Shown: positions 1 through 13,214 of the stretch, piece after piece
Layout: every line of letters starts with the position of its first letter
How positions within the stretch are numbered: position 1 is the first letter of the stretch
Assembly (NCBI GenBank): GCA_000320545.1
Contig: ADNK01000260.1
Location: 107,501 to 171,500, forward strand
Direction: 5' to 3'
Length of the DNA stretch: 64,000 nucleotides
Source of the DNA: Bigelowiella natans CCMP2755
Lineage: Eukaryota > Cercozoa > Chlorarachniophyceae
Made by a program: the position numbers and the translations under genes
The notes under the pieces: model-generated
The model's input: the letters and a program-made list of their open reading frames with translations, nothing else
Database searches by the model: none
What the model was told of the DNA's origin: nothing

Positions 1-51
1 TATCACTTCTTTGTAGTTTAAGAATTAACCAACGAATGAATGATTAAACAG

Positions 52-215
52 GTAAAGATGTTCCTTCGGAGTCATCAGAATTCGCTCATCCAGATATTGT
101 AATTGGCACGACGATTCTCGCATACCGCTATGAAGGAACAAGGAAGAACGACTTCAGGGAGCTTATGATAAAGCTTCAAAAGTCCATGTGGGAGGTATTA
201 TATAAGCTACTTCTT

Positions 216-254
<39 letters not shown>

Positions 255-1222
255 TACCTATGAGCATTGGAGAAATGATTTCAACCGATCATTCTATTTC
301 CATCTATCAGGAACCAGGCCCCTTCGTGAAAAGGCCATCATCACGCCGTTTCGTCAAGTGGGTGAGCCTTTCAGGAGGACGCGTAAGAGGCACAAAAGGA
401 GCCAAGAGAACTACCAAAAGAGATCTCGATGGAAAACTATTCAAATCAACAGCATTCCAGGTTAGAAGAAGAAGAAGAAGAAGAAGAAGAAGAAGACGAT
501 GATAAACGATAATGATGATGATGGTGATGAGGATGCGGCAAGCAGATACACATACTTCTGTCTTTATTACCTTAAAATATGGAACTCAGTGATTCATTAT
601 TATTCTTCTCTTTTGTTGTATATATTTTGGCATCATGTATCATTAAATTGGGGCATAATCACCATCATCATCGTGTTACGTATGTTGGATGTTGTGCTTG
701 TGTGTATTTCTCATTTTCCTTCCCCCTTTTCCTCTCTCTATCTCTATTTCTTTCTTTCTCCTTTTTTGGTATGAAACCAACCTCGATTTAAAATAATCAT
801 TGATGATGATGATTCAAATATAGAACGACCGTTTCCAGCGAAGAAATATTCCTGTGATTTTACTTCTTTTTCATGCCACAAACACACGGACGGCGGCACA
901 CATATTCATATTGGAACAATGCAGTGATGATGAGCATACTGCTTATTAGCGCATAATAATGCATATTATTATTGCCGCATTATTATGCGATGATTATTAT
1001 TATTATTGTTCTCATCGATTTGTTTATTCTGTTTGTTTCTCCTCATCGTTCTCTTTGTAGTTGTCGGGAGGTAGCCATGGCAACCACAACTTACCAGTAA
1101 ATGGACAACAAAGAGAGTTGGATATATGGCCATTAAGATTGGTACACTAACTTACAAAAAGAAGAAGAAGATCAAGAAGATGTCGTTTGTACGTACGTAA
1201 CTAGTCACTTTACAAGTGTGAT

Positions 1223-1263
<41 letters not shown>

Positions 1264-1882
1264 TTCCTATTGGTCGCGGTGGTTTCTTACTAGGTGTCTA
1301 TGATCTGCTGCAAAAAGAACAACTACCTGCCAACAATTTACATGTGCTCTCTTACTACTACTACTACTACTACTACTACTACACTACTCACACTAAAATA
1401 TTAGATCGATTTTGAAGATCCAGAGCAGTTTGAAGTTCTGTACAAGCTCTTGAACAAGCAGTCTGAGCTCATCCATTTCTACTTGGACAACGACATATTT
1501 CCGTTAGTATGCCGTCATCAAGGTGCTACTAGTAGTTATAGCACTAGTACTAGTACTGTGTTATTTTTCCTTCGTTGCATTTGTACTTGTTCTCAAACTA
1601 GTATTAACGATGAGGATGAAGAGGAGGAGGAGTAGGCCAAACATTTAAAATAACATCAAGAGTCGCCGTGTTAATCATATGCGATGATACCACTTTCATC
1701 ATCATTATATCATCATCATGTAGTCATTTATTGTGGTTGTGTTCGTCCTTTCCCTCCATCTCCCCTTCTCCTCGTTGCTATGCTCTCCTCATAACAGCTC
1801 TCAAGATAAGTGCATCTGGGCAGGAAATTGGAGGTGAAATGTTATTCCAACGACGTCTGGGATTCTCAGGTTGCTTGAAAGC

Positions 1883-1914
<32 letters not shown>

Positions 1915-2357
1915 AGTAGTCGTGTAGTGAGGAAGGAGGAGAACAAAGCTTTCTTACATCTGAACACCATAACTAATGCTTCGTTGATAGCTTTGAATAT
2001 TCATACAAGATTGTTTTTCTCTATTACTACACTCCTCCTCCTCCTCTTAACAATATTGTCTTCTACCTGCCCCTCTTATCTCTTCCTCCTCCTCCTTCTT
2101 CTTCTTCATACTTCTGCTACCACCACCACCACTACTACTCAGGAACACCTTCGAATCTACTGCCGCTGGAACTAGGAGAATGCCAGTATGAGAAGGGATC
2201 TGACGCCAAGATGATGTACTTTCTCACCTCCCCAGATGTAATGGAATATGTTCCAGTACCTATGGGTTGGACAGTCAACTCGGTTAGTAAGTCATAATCA
2301 TAATCATTATGATGATGATGATGATGATGTATCTATGTTCCCTTTTCACCATGATGA

Positions 2358-2398
<41 letters not shown>

Positions 2399-3588
2399 TA
2401 TAATAGGTTTTGGACAACATCGCGCGTGCATCTCCTCCATACCACGCCTTGATTGATACAGGGGCATTAGTTACAGGATACACGAATATTGAAGTGGCGA
2501 TGCGGCTGCTTGAGCGTGGATTACCAACGATGGAGGGAGTGGTAACAATAGCGATAACAATTATCATAATGATATTAGTAGCATATCAACAATGTTTATT
2601 GAGGATATCTTACGTTGATAATAGAAATCAATCATATTATTGAGAGACGCGTGATAGCATATATTTCAATGAATGTAGACAGTATAACAACTTTTAATCG
2701 ATGATTTTACCATCACTACGTAAACCAGTGCTCAAACTATCATCTAATATGCTTACTTTATTCTTGTATCAACTCCTTGATGTTTTTGATGAGAATAGAT
2801 GCTACTTTTTCTATGCGGCACTGCGCCATTGGCGTGAGAGAGCAGCTAATAAGAATAATAAGAATAACAACAACAACCATCATCATCATCATCATCATTA
2901 ACTCATAAACTCCATCATGATTATTACATTATAACAGGTGTTCTTAGATCAGCTAGATCGCAAGATGATATTTCTGCGATCATCACAGAAGGCTGTGCCT
3001 CTCGCACAGTGTGGAGTCCCTAAGCATAAGCGGTTTTCGTTCTATGATCAGGTCTATACAACGATCATACTACGTTACCAGTAGTAGTAGTAGTAGTAGT
3101 GGTAGTAGGGTGACATTGAAAGCATAACAATAAAAAAGAGGAGGAGGGATGATAAGAATGATGGTGCACTTTATTATTTGGTTGGAGTAGTAATAAAAAC
3201 ATAGTTGAGGATCGTAATAAATGGCTAATGAAGACAATAGTTGAGTAGTTTCAACACAACTTCCATTTTTCAATAGCAGCAGCAGCAGCAGCAGCAATAA
3301 ACCATGGTTATTATAATACCACAAGACGTAATAATAAGAGTGTGATCTCATCGTCATCATTCTTCTTCTTGTTGTTCTTGTTCTTGTTGTTCTTGTCCAG
3401 GTTCACACAACAGGAATGGACATTAAGCAAGCACTGAATGCAACAGCAGTGATAACAGTAGGAAAAGATATGACCTTTAGGGACTACGCACAGGTGTTTG
3501 TTTCGTCGTCATATTAGCATCATCTGCATGCAATTACAACCATCATCACAATGTAACAATACCAACATGCTCCTCTTATCCTCCACCG

Positions 3589-3639
<51 letters not shown>

Positions 3640-5236
3640 CATATCATAGGGAGCTTTCCGTATGCGTGGCATCGGTCAAGGGCAGCGGCTACATGCCTTT
3701 GTGATTCCTGAGGTACAGAAGCTTATAAGAGATCAGCTTAATCGTGCTGGACTTCGTGTGGACGATAGTGCAATCTCTAAAGCAGCAGCAGCATCATCAG
3801 GAGGAGGAGGAGGAGGGGGAGATTCCAAAGCAGGAAATAATACCGCTGCTGGTTCCCTCCCTCCAATTCCCAATCCAAGACAATTTCTTGTCAATCTGTC
3901 GGCGTGGCTTGTCATTAACTCGATGCGTATAGAGAAGATCATGTTCAATATGCTCTGTGAGCAAAACTTGAGAAATGTTTGGAGAAAGCTATGTTTCATT
4001 CTGCTGCTCACGCAACAAAAGAAGATTGGGACTCGTGATGGCCAAGGTAATAATATTAATATTAATATGATTTTGCTGCAAATGCTGCAATGCTACCAAT
4101 GTGTTTGTCTTTTGATCGACATTTATGCTGATAAACGATCGATGCTGTTATTAACGGTGATTGATGACTATTTGTTCTTTACCCCCCTACCTTAGGCGAC
4201 ATCGAGGAGGCCATTGACGTGTTCCGTGAGCGACTCGATCACAGTGTGGAGGGCAGTGTACCAGTAGTACAGCGATTTGTGGACAAACTCAAGGACCTCA
4301 CCAACTCAAGGAAACGCTGGATCAAGGACGCTGAGCGCCAAAACACAGTCAAGCAGATTTTATCGTACGTATCACTTGCAGAGAATAAGGGAAAAGGTGC
4401 TGACAAGCAGCTCGATACACCAGCTGCACAGAAAAGAGCATTTGATGCAGAGCAGCAGCAGGAGCAAGAGCAAGAACAAGAACAAGAACAAGAACAAGAG
4501 CAGGAGAAAGAGCAAGAGCAGCAACCCGAACCAGAAAAGGAGGAGTTTGTCAAGAAAAAGTACAAAGTAACTCGCCAACAGCTCCATTCATGGCCGCTTG
4601 AGCTCTTAACTCATGGTATGGAGGAGATAAATCCTAAAACCAGCAAAAAGGGACATCCCGAGTTCTATCATCTCTCTAAATTCAAGCTCTATGCTGACAA
4701 GCTGATAGGGAAGAAGTCGGGCAATCCTCTCGTATTTCCTGAATCGATGTTGGTTTCCAATAACTACTTCCATCCCAAGTGGTGTGTATTGGCTCACAGG
4801 CGTTTGAAGAACGTTGGTGTAACTCTTGAGTGGGTTCCTGATTCTAAGAAACTTGTTATCCCCAAGCCACGTAGCGTCAAAGAGCTGCTTACAAACGAAC
4901 TTGAATCTATTCGCAGAAGCTTCCTCATGTTCTCTGCGTCTGCACGGTCAAGATTAGGATCAGGAGCTCTGCAAAGGCCACCAACGAAGGTAGGCGGTGC
5001 TAACCTTATGGACAAGACAAGAAGTGTTGCTTCAGGGTCCCTCACTGTGTCGGCATCACTCTTCATGTTTGAACCAGATCAGAAAGCAGATTCTGGTGAC
5101 AACAAACACGATAGCATAGAACAAGACGTCATTAGTGTAGCATCTTCAGACATCATCATCATCATCATTCAACGCTTAGTTCAAGATGTACTAGTACTAG
5201 TACTAGCAATTACTATCAGAGCTTTAGATATACGCA

Positions 5237-5277
<41 letters not shown>

Positions 5278-5321
5278 AGTGTACATGCTAGAATAAGATC
5301 ATCAATAAATGACCTACATGA

Positions 5322-5397
<76 letters not shown>

Positions 5398-5726
5398 GGA
5401 CTGAGGTTGGTAGTTGATACGAGAGATGTGATTGGCGTTGAAACGATGAAGCTACAACACGATGAAGCACATACAGAGATACGTGTTAAGCTAAGGAAGG
5501 GATTTGAGAGTAGGCTAGCAAAGATGGATGATGATACTGACGATGATGACGACGATAATAGCGACCACAAGAGGGTACCATTCTTCTACTACTACTACTA
5601 CTACTACTACTACTATGCTATGGCGGTGATGATGATGATGATGACGATGATGACGATGATGACGATGGGTGTACAATAAATGAGTAATGCTTTGTTGTAT
5701 TATCTGTAGTAGTAGAAGAAATTATG

Positions 5727-5758
<32 letters not shown>

Positions 5759-6598
5759 TATGATGATGATCCGCAACGTTTCTATTATAAATGTTAACTT
5801 ATTCGTCGTTCTTGACTATGATCGTTCACAGAACGAGAGGGGGGGCGGCTCGGGGGAATTCGTGACAGACTCGAGAAATCACCTGAAAGCTGCTGATCCT
5901 GGACGGAGAGCATCAGATACTGATGATATTGAAGATTCAAAGCAGCAGCAGCAGCAGCATCTTGGCCCTTCTTCTCCAGCAACAATAGCAAAGGAGATGG
6001 GTATGGTGGTGCTCACAGGGAATACAAACGCTATAGAAAATCTAGCTCAACACCTTCGTTCTCTGGTCAAGTGGTATCATAAAGATAAGAGTATTGAGGG
6101 GGGTAATGAAAGGGATTCAAAGATGGACGATTCCAAGCTCACTCTGGTGGAACTTAGAGAAATGCTAAGAGCACTGGGCATGTTTGTCCAGAACGAAACT
6201 CACCTAAGGTCTCGTCTCAAAGAGCTACAGGTGGGTGGGTGGTTGGTTTGATCGTCGTTTTATTATTAACAATGTGCTCTCATCATCGTCATCGTTATCA
6301 TCATCATCATCATCATCATCATCATCTCATGTACTAAATTTTCATCGTGGTATTCATTTCCCTCTCTTCTTCTACTTCTTATATGATCTTAGGTTATGGC
6401 TGATAGCGGCCTTGATCTAGAGAAGATAACCAAAGTGATGGCGGGCACTGATACGTTCAATCGGGTTCAAGAAGGACGTTATTTTGTCGCAACATCCCTT
6501 AGAGAAGCTGAAGCTTTAAGAGGGTTGTTAGAAGAAGAGGAAGAAGAAGAAGAAGAAGAGAATAGCTAATACATAGTTAGATGATGGTGGCGATTGCT

Positions 6599-6635
<37 letters not shown>

Positions 6636-8601
6636 TGATCATGTGCCGAGGTGGTGCTTGTGGTTCTCTAATAAGTGCTGTTGCTGCAGTAGCAGCAGTA
6701 ATCAATTTGTCGCACATGGTTTAGTGAGATAATAAAATAATATCAATCATCATTGTGTGCATGTGTATCCATTCTCTCTCTGTGTGTGTCTCTGTGTGTG
6801 TGTTGCGGGTGTAGGTGCATACATCTTAGACAAGGGCGTCCACTTGTTGACGGTAAGAACGCTGAGATAGCGTTACGAGTAGGAGATACGATGATTGACT
6901 CAAGTGGGGGGTTCCAAGAGGCAGGACAGTACCAAGGAAGACAAGCAAGGCAGCTCTTTAAATTCTTCAACTCTGATCTCGACTTTGCTGAAAGCGAGGT
7001 CGATCTAAGAGAGGGGGGGGGGGGGAGGAAGAAAGGGGGGAGATGAATTGGTGGCAATAATTATTATTATAGAATGGAAGCTTGCGAAAACGATGACATT
7101 GTTTGACAACAATAGCATCAACACCATTATAATTGAATTGCTCACAGCCAAATCACTGTGTGGTTTTAATGAGTGATGATGCCGATGATATTAGGAACGA
7201 GTATATTGAAAGTAGTAGTACCTTGTGTAATAGATCATCTTTGAAGTTGTTTTTCCCTGCTATGATGTCACATTATGCTGGTAGGTTTCAATGCTGCTTG
7301 CAGGCATAAAGAAAAACGATTTGGAAGCAAGGACAACATGGTTTGAAGATATTCGTTCCGTGAGAAGGAGATCGCGAAAGGACTGGAAGTCGTCGTCTAT
7401 CTCCCCCGTATTTTGCACGGCAAATGAGTATATCCTTCTAGCCAGGCGAGCGGTACTGGCAACAGTGCGTTTACTGATTAAAGTTAACGGCATGCGATTG
7501 TTGGATGCTTTCCGTGCATTTGACTCCAACCATGATGGAATATTGCTGTGCTCCGAACTCTATGGAGGGCTTGAGTGGCTCGGAATGTCGTTGCAACCAA
7601 AGGATATCCATGAGATCGTACGCTACATAGACAAGACAGGGGAAGGTAGAGTAACATGGGAGGATTTCGAGAAAGCTCTCTCTAATCCTGAGCTGGACGA
7701 TCTTGAAGATGACGAGGAGGACTGGGAGATGAAGGGTGGTAGTGGTGGTGTTGCTGGGAACAACAACAACAACGCAAACAACAGAGGCAGCATCATCCTC
7801 AATAACTCTTTCATGAGGGTACATATAAAGCCAAAACCCATGGAAGAGCTGTGGGAAGATCCTCGACTGAAAGGAATTAAGGTGGTTGAAGACATCCCAA
7901 TGCAAGTACTTAAGGAGATAAAGATCAAACCAAAGAGCGTCCCTAACTGGCAAAGCAAGCCACTGTGGGATAGCCGTCATAGCAATGCGAGAACTAAAGT
8001 ATCTGTGTGGGAACCACAAGTTGAACGAAAATTCACGCTCAATCGCAACAAGATGCGTTTCTGCCTCGGATTCTACGCAACAACTTCATACAATAAACCA
8101 AATAAGAGTAAATGCCAGTTGATCGAGCTCACTGACGAGGGAGTGACAAGAGTTTTAAAGTCATCCAATCTGGACGATGCTCATTTGAACCATCTCGTAC
8201 CTCACCCAATACGCTACAAGCAAGTGTGGTCACAAGTTGACAAAGGGTCCTCCTTGTATGCATGGAAGCCCATTCCCCCCAATAAGAACTACGTGGCTCT
8301 TGGGATGGTAGCAACCACGTCAAATAATGAACCTCCCTTGCAAGCAATGCGCTGTGTACCCATCGGATGGACAGTCATTTCAAAAACCCCTCCTAAAAAG
8401 ATATGGACTGATGCAGGCACTGGGGGAAGGAAAGGAAGCATGTGGGTTGTCAACTCCTTTGGAACAGTTGTCTTTGCTGATGGCCACAATGCGCCTCCAG
8501 GCCCTTTTTATGAGCTCAAGGCCCGCAGATTCCATGCGGACGAAGGCTACGTAAAGGGGGCTCATAGTTTGAAACCAGATTTAGAAAGTCAGCTGGCTTA
8601 A
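52..8601 (+). CDS. DUF3638/DUF3645 giant protein with EF-hand and VPS62-like C-terminus (5' truncated)
   Basis: This is the 3' part of a very large multi-exon gene; the start lies left of the window. Exons that chain in phase: 52–194, 311–460, 1061–1141, 1405–1522, 1798–1869, 2143–2282, 2407–2541, 2938–3051, 3401–3493, 3650–4046, 4196–about 5130 (end uncertain), 5832–6229, 6392–6523, 6815–6998, 7285–8601. Spliced peptides include HPDIVIGTTILAYRYEG, ISASGQEIGGEMLFQRRLGF, HALIDTGALVTG and GMDIKQALNATA, which are hallmarks of the DUF3638/DUF3645 family. That family has a P-loop ATPase-like core and is sometimes labelled ubiquitin hydrolase-like. The last exon adds an EF-hand (FDSNHDGILLCSE) and then a VPS62-type region (YVALGMVATTSNNEPP). 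A possible extra exon lies at about 5398–5574. A Gln/Glu tract is coded at 4450–4530. Family assignment is firm; function is unknown. Confidence 0.85.
3594..3634 (+). repeat. (CT)n tract serving as a polypyrimidine tract
   Basis: A CT dinucleotide run lies about 15 nt upstream of the acceptor at 3649. A similar CT run at 2362–2395 precedes the acceptor at 2406. Both sit where a splice polypyrimidine tract is expected. Confidence 0.8.
5238..5393 (+). repeat. compound CA–CT–CA microsatellite in an intron
   Basis: CA run at about 5238–5270, CT run at 5322–5360 and CA run at 5361–5392. They lie inside a stretch that is open in one frame only because dinucleotide repeats lack stop codons. It is most likely intronic in the DUF3638 gene. 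Confidence 0.75.
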
Positions 8602-9606
8602 TAATAGTAATAATAATGATAAGAATAATAAGAATAAAGAACAAGGTGTCACAAATCGGCCAAATATCTAGAATATTAAGGATGTTGTGGCTGCATTATT
8701 GCATGATGGGTTTCAGCACAAAAGGATAGCGGCGTCACGGCATGAAAAACCTTTGCATTTATTTCTTTTAGTTAGCTTTCATAGAACGTAATTGTAATAA
8801 AAGCGTAGCTAGCCACTGACATCTATACAGCCCTAGAAACTACACATGTTCGTATACGTGCGGACGCTACATAGCCCTATAAGGCTATAGACATCTATTG
8901 GCGATTGCTGTGCATCATCATATATATCTTTGATTATCAGTGTTGCAGTATGCATATGCGTCTAGTTACCATGAATGCATGTCGTCTGCTGCTTTCTATA
9001 GCCGATCCCTTCGATCTAGCCTTCTAGCTTTCTGGCTTAGATCGAAGCTTTGCATGCATGACTCATGTTTGATCACACGGCTACAATGCTTTTATACTTT
9101 GCATAAGCATGTCTATCATTTGCTATTTGATCTACCTACAGCTATATATTAGAATATACAATAATTTATTAAGCGCTGTAACCGCAGCCAACTTTGCACA
9201 CAAAGCTAGGCTACATTATTAGGATGACAATTGAAATTTTGAATACATTCATTACATGCATCTCACACGTTAGAGTACCACCATTAAGCACGCTGCCTGG
9301 CTATAGCTCATGTGGGACGATAATGCATTGAATGAAAACAAAGCCGTTATGCGTGTGATGTAGCAGATACTGTGAAACCACCATTGTGCGACTCGCCTTG
9401 CTATGATGAAAACGCTGGGCATTGGCATTGGCATTGAACCTCACGCAGCCTCCTAGCCTCTTATAGACTTTGCACTCACACCTTCAGATGGCTAGGTGGC
9501 GAGATGGCTAGATTGGGTGCCGCGCGTTTTTGCTCAAGTTTTAGACAGCATGGCATTGCATGCTAGATATGCACAAACTATTTGCAAACAAGATCTTACT
9601 TAAATA
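8602..9606. other. intergenic spacer between two 3' ends, with TAGC/GCATGC island
   Basis: It separates the + strand DUF3638 gene from the − strand RlmN gene (tail-to-tail). From about 8800 to 9550 it is rich in CTAG, GCATGC and TGCATG words. I see no coding exon. Confidence 0.6.
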
Positions 9607-11396
9607 TCATTGGTTATGCTTCTGCCGCTTATCAACTGTCTTGAGGGCAAGCTGACCACAAGCCCCACTAACGTCTCGGCCAGATTCGGTTGAATCACGA
9701 ATGAAACAAAGAATTCCTTCTTCTAAAATTACTCTCTTCATTACTTCCATTGCTTCCTATATTTTACAACAGAAAAATGTACTCAAAAACCTACCAAATT
9801 GTGCTGTAAGAATTTATTTACCGAACTAGGAGTTTCAAATCCTAGTTTTTCTGTGGGATTGCACGGAATGAGATTTATTTTCACTCTGCGCCCCTTAAGT
9901 GCTTGTGCCAACCTAAAAACGGAAGTTTTGCGATGCCGACCAAGATATTTTATCTTCACGGACCATAAATCACGAATACTACAAGAATCAAAAATTGAGC
10001 CTAATGTAAATATGATTACCTTCTGGCATGGTCCTCTCTGTCATTTACTCCCTTTATGACCGTGTATTGTATGAAAGAATGATGAGGTGACCTTGATAGA
10101 ATCGAACGGACATCACGCTAATGGGAACTATCAACCGAGATCTATGCAATGTTCACTACCTTTCGAGGTAATAGTCCATAGCATTGAGGATGTCTTCCAT
10201 CGAATTAAACTTTCCGCTGGGTATAAGTTTCTCCCGTAGTATCTAAGAAATTCGTCGTCAATTTATTGGTTTACGTTTCAGGAGTGGTACCATAGTACTA
10301 GTAGTAGAGTATCACCATCAGAGAGTTGTTCTCGTTAACTTCCCCCCCCCCACACACACACACACATATATATATAGTACACCTCCCTCATAACTGCTAC
10401 TATTACTGCTACTATTACTGCTACTATTACTACCTGGTCTGGAGCATGAAGAGATACTGCCAGTGCTACTTTTGGCACTTCATCAGCAAGTCGGTACCTT
10501 TAATTATCACTGTCTATCAAAAGCAGCAAACATTGCGACACACAACGAACGATGGATGAGTAACTGACATGTTATCGATCACGCCAACGGTTGAGACCGT
10601 AATATGAGCCAGACCCAAATTAAACATCCGCGTATCGTGTATACCTATTATTATAATTATTATTATTGTTTGATGATTTAATGTGATTGTCTACGATAAT
10701 ACCACGAATGGCTCCAAGAACATTGAGATAGTTGTCCAATGGTTCTCCCATACCTCATGGATAACGCAACTTAGCTCATTTAATAGAAACCATATTTCAA
10801 TTAATGAGAAATTTCCAACAAATACCCATAAAAACGACGTTTCTGATAGGTTTGATCTGTTGTGCAATCTGGAGCTGAAGTATTATGGTACAGTTGTTGA
10901 CAAAATCTACTACGATTTATTCTTTTTCTATCAATTCTACATTGAAATGCTTTTCTCTGACATGGATTATTATTGCTTACTACCTGCTCCAAAATTTCAC
11001 CGGAAGAAAGGTTTCGAATTAGTCCCATCGTTCCAGTAGCGCAAAAACGACACCCCATTCTACAACCCACCTGGTGAGATATTTTCCCAAAAAGATAGAT
11101 GATGGATGATTATATCTTCAATGAGAATCATCTTGGAACAAACGGGAGAGAAAGAGAAATAATGAGGAATAGAAGGACTTAAATTACCTGGGATGAAACA
11201 CAAAGCGCAGCATAGGAATCGTGTTGTATAATGACAGATTCTATTAGCTGTCCATCATGAAGCTCCACTATAAACTTGATTGTGTCATTGTTCTTGGATC
11301 TCTCAACCTTATAATTGCAAAAAAAAAAGTAAGATCATAATTAATAATAAGTATTGAATCTCAAAATGATAGGGCTGATGCTGCTAGAATTTCGTG

Positions 11397-11433
<37 letters not shown>

Positions 11434-12581
11434 GTTATTATGACTAGAACAATATTGAGGTTGTAACCTGCACGAGCTTAGATGTACACAAACTGAATTC
11501 TTGTTCAAGAAGTGAGTTCGCTACCTGCCAATAAAAACAAAGAATGTACTTAGTATAAACTCCCCAAATTTTCATTATATTCTCTGTCACATTCATTCAT
11601 ACGTCTGTATCCGCATCACACGTAGTCGTAATAATAAGGTTTCTTCTACCTTGGGGATATGGGGAACGTCAATGGAACCATTATCATCCGAAAAAGGATT
11701 TTGAATAGCATACTTCCATATTTTTGATAGATGGATATGTTTGATACCCAAATCGTCGAAGCTGTGTTGTCACCATAACAATATACCAAATATAGTTATC
11801 ATACCAATATAACAAATATGGTTGAAGGAAACGAGGAGGAGGAGGACCGACACTAATTGTATGCTGCTGCCGTAACATTTTTAATGGCGGTGGTGGTGCT
11901 GCTGACCGGCTGCATATAGCGTCGATGTCTAGCACAGATTTCTTGCTTTTTGGAATCTGCTGTGGAAGGGAGATTGATATATCGGAGTGTATTCGTCCAA
12001 TTGTAGAAGAAGAAGATGGTGATGAGAATGATGATGATGCTAGGGAAGAAGCTGAAGACGCTGCTTCAATAGAGGAGGAGGAGGAGCGCCTTGAGCCGCC
12101 TTGTGTGAACGTAAATAGACCACTGCGACCTCTCATCCTTTGGAACGATGTGGATGGCAAGGATCCTACTCTCAATTCTTCATCGGTTGATGATAAATTA
12201 ACCTGAATTATCCATTCAAATGAAAAATTTCGACGATTCTAAAATGAGTGAATATTGCAACCTTTGCAGTGCAGCGAAAAGACGATGCATCGTTAGTAAG
12301 GCCTTTGATATTGGTGATCCGTCCTATTCTGAACGTCTGATTTCGTGACAAACAAAGCGTACCACGGACTACTTATTGTAGTTTGGCAATGATCGAGAAC
12401 GTAGGCCTACCGTAAATCGTCCAGAATTTCTCTTTGAAAACCCCGATGGTCTTCTAAGAAGGCCCCTCGTTTTACAGGGGTTGAATGAGAGAAAAATTGA
12501 GAGAAGAAAGGTGAACGAGAGCATAAATATCGGGGTCGGAGTTTGTGCCCCCCTGCCTATCATCAACAATGGTCTCCCCAT
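9607..12581 (-). CDS. rlmN: RlmN-family radical SAM methyltransferase, probably plastid-targeted
   Basis: RlmN/Cfr-family enzymes methylate adenine C2 of 23S rRNA and some tRNAs. The − strand exons chain to give the family core in order: [18 protein letters not shown] (N-terminal domain), the radical SAM CX3CX2C site as [12 protein letters not shown] (about 11030–11070), MGEPLDNY (about 10730), HITVSTVGV (about 10590), [13 protein letters not shown] (about 10470), [11 protein letters not shown] (about 10040), KINLIPCNP (about 9880), and the terminal ACGQLA carrying the second catalytic cysteine (about 9660). The stop is TGA at 9607–9609. The N-terminus begins with a hydrophobic stretch ([17 protein letters not shown] at 12524 or 12581) followed by a Lys/Arg/Ser-rich segment. 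This resembles a bipartite signal plus transit peptide. A Ser/Glu-rich insert (about 11880–12190) precedes the conserved domain. Exact start uncertain. Confidence 0.88.
11398..11433. repeat. (ATC)n microsatellite in an rlmN intron
   Basis: A pure trinucleotide run lies within an intron of the − strand RlmN gene, where it reads as GAT on the transcript. Confidence 0.85.
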
Positions 12582-13214
12582 TGGTCAGCTTTTCAGTGCC
12601 TACTCAGGTTTTGCTTTGGTGTCGTTCAGTTCGTTTATTGATAATCAGATAAGGGATATAAGTATCCCCTACCTTTCTGTGTAAATTTATCCCGCTTCTA
12701 CTAATCCATCATCGGATAAGGAGGATGAGGGGGAGGTAGGGTCGATATTCTTCCGTCTTAATGAGATACAGGCCTTTCTTAACGTGCGTCTCAAGCTATA
12801 TCCACCAATTTTCTAGATTTGCATCCCATAATGTCGTTGGAACATGTTCGTGGGGATTTATAACCTACGACATTCTTTAGCCTCCAACTTATGGTAATAT
12901 ACCGATAACACCACACTCGAAGGAGTACCTACCAGCGATGGACCACGAGGCAGCACGCCTAATTAAACGCGCTCCGACGATAAACAACAAAACTCATAAC
13001 TGCAGCCCCTTCTTTAAAGGGTTTCTGGCTACAGGAGCCCTATTTCTTGCTTTAACGTTTGCTTTACAACCGAACATCCACCCACCAATGATTGGAAACC
13101 TTGGATCTCGTCTTTCGGTACTTATTTCCTCTTCCTTCCCATTATCTCTAATTCCGCACATGATCCGCACAGGCTTTAACTAAGCTCCAAGCTACTGCCC
13201 CTTCCTATCGGGCA
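12582..13214. other. divergent intergenic region (rlmN / YeeZ-like gene)
   Basis: This gap lies between the − strand RlmN start and the + strand NAD(P)-binding gene, so it probably holds both promoters. One open frame (12938–13183) has a hydrophobic stretch but no neighbour it splices to convincingly, and I do not call it a gene. Confidence 0.4.

Noticed and set aside
4219-5679. One long open frame with His-Thr and Ser-Leu runs at its end
   Set aside because: The last part is dinucleotide repeat sequence that is open by chance. The real exon most likely ends before about 5150.
12938-13183. 81-residue frame with hydrophobic segment as a possible first exon
   Set aside because: It does not splice in phase to the YeeZ-like gene as well as 13215–13269 does, and it has no family match.
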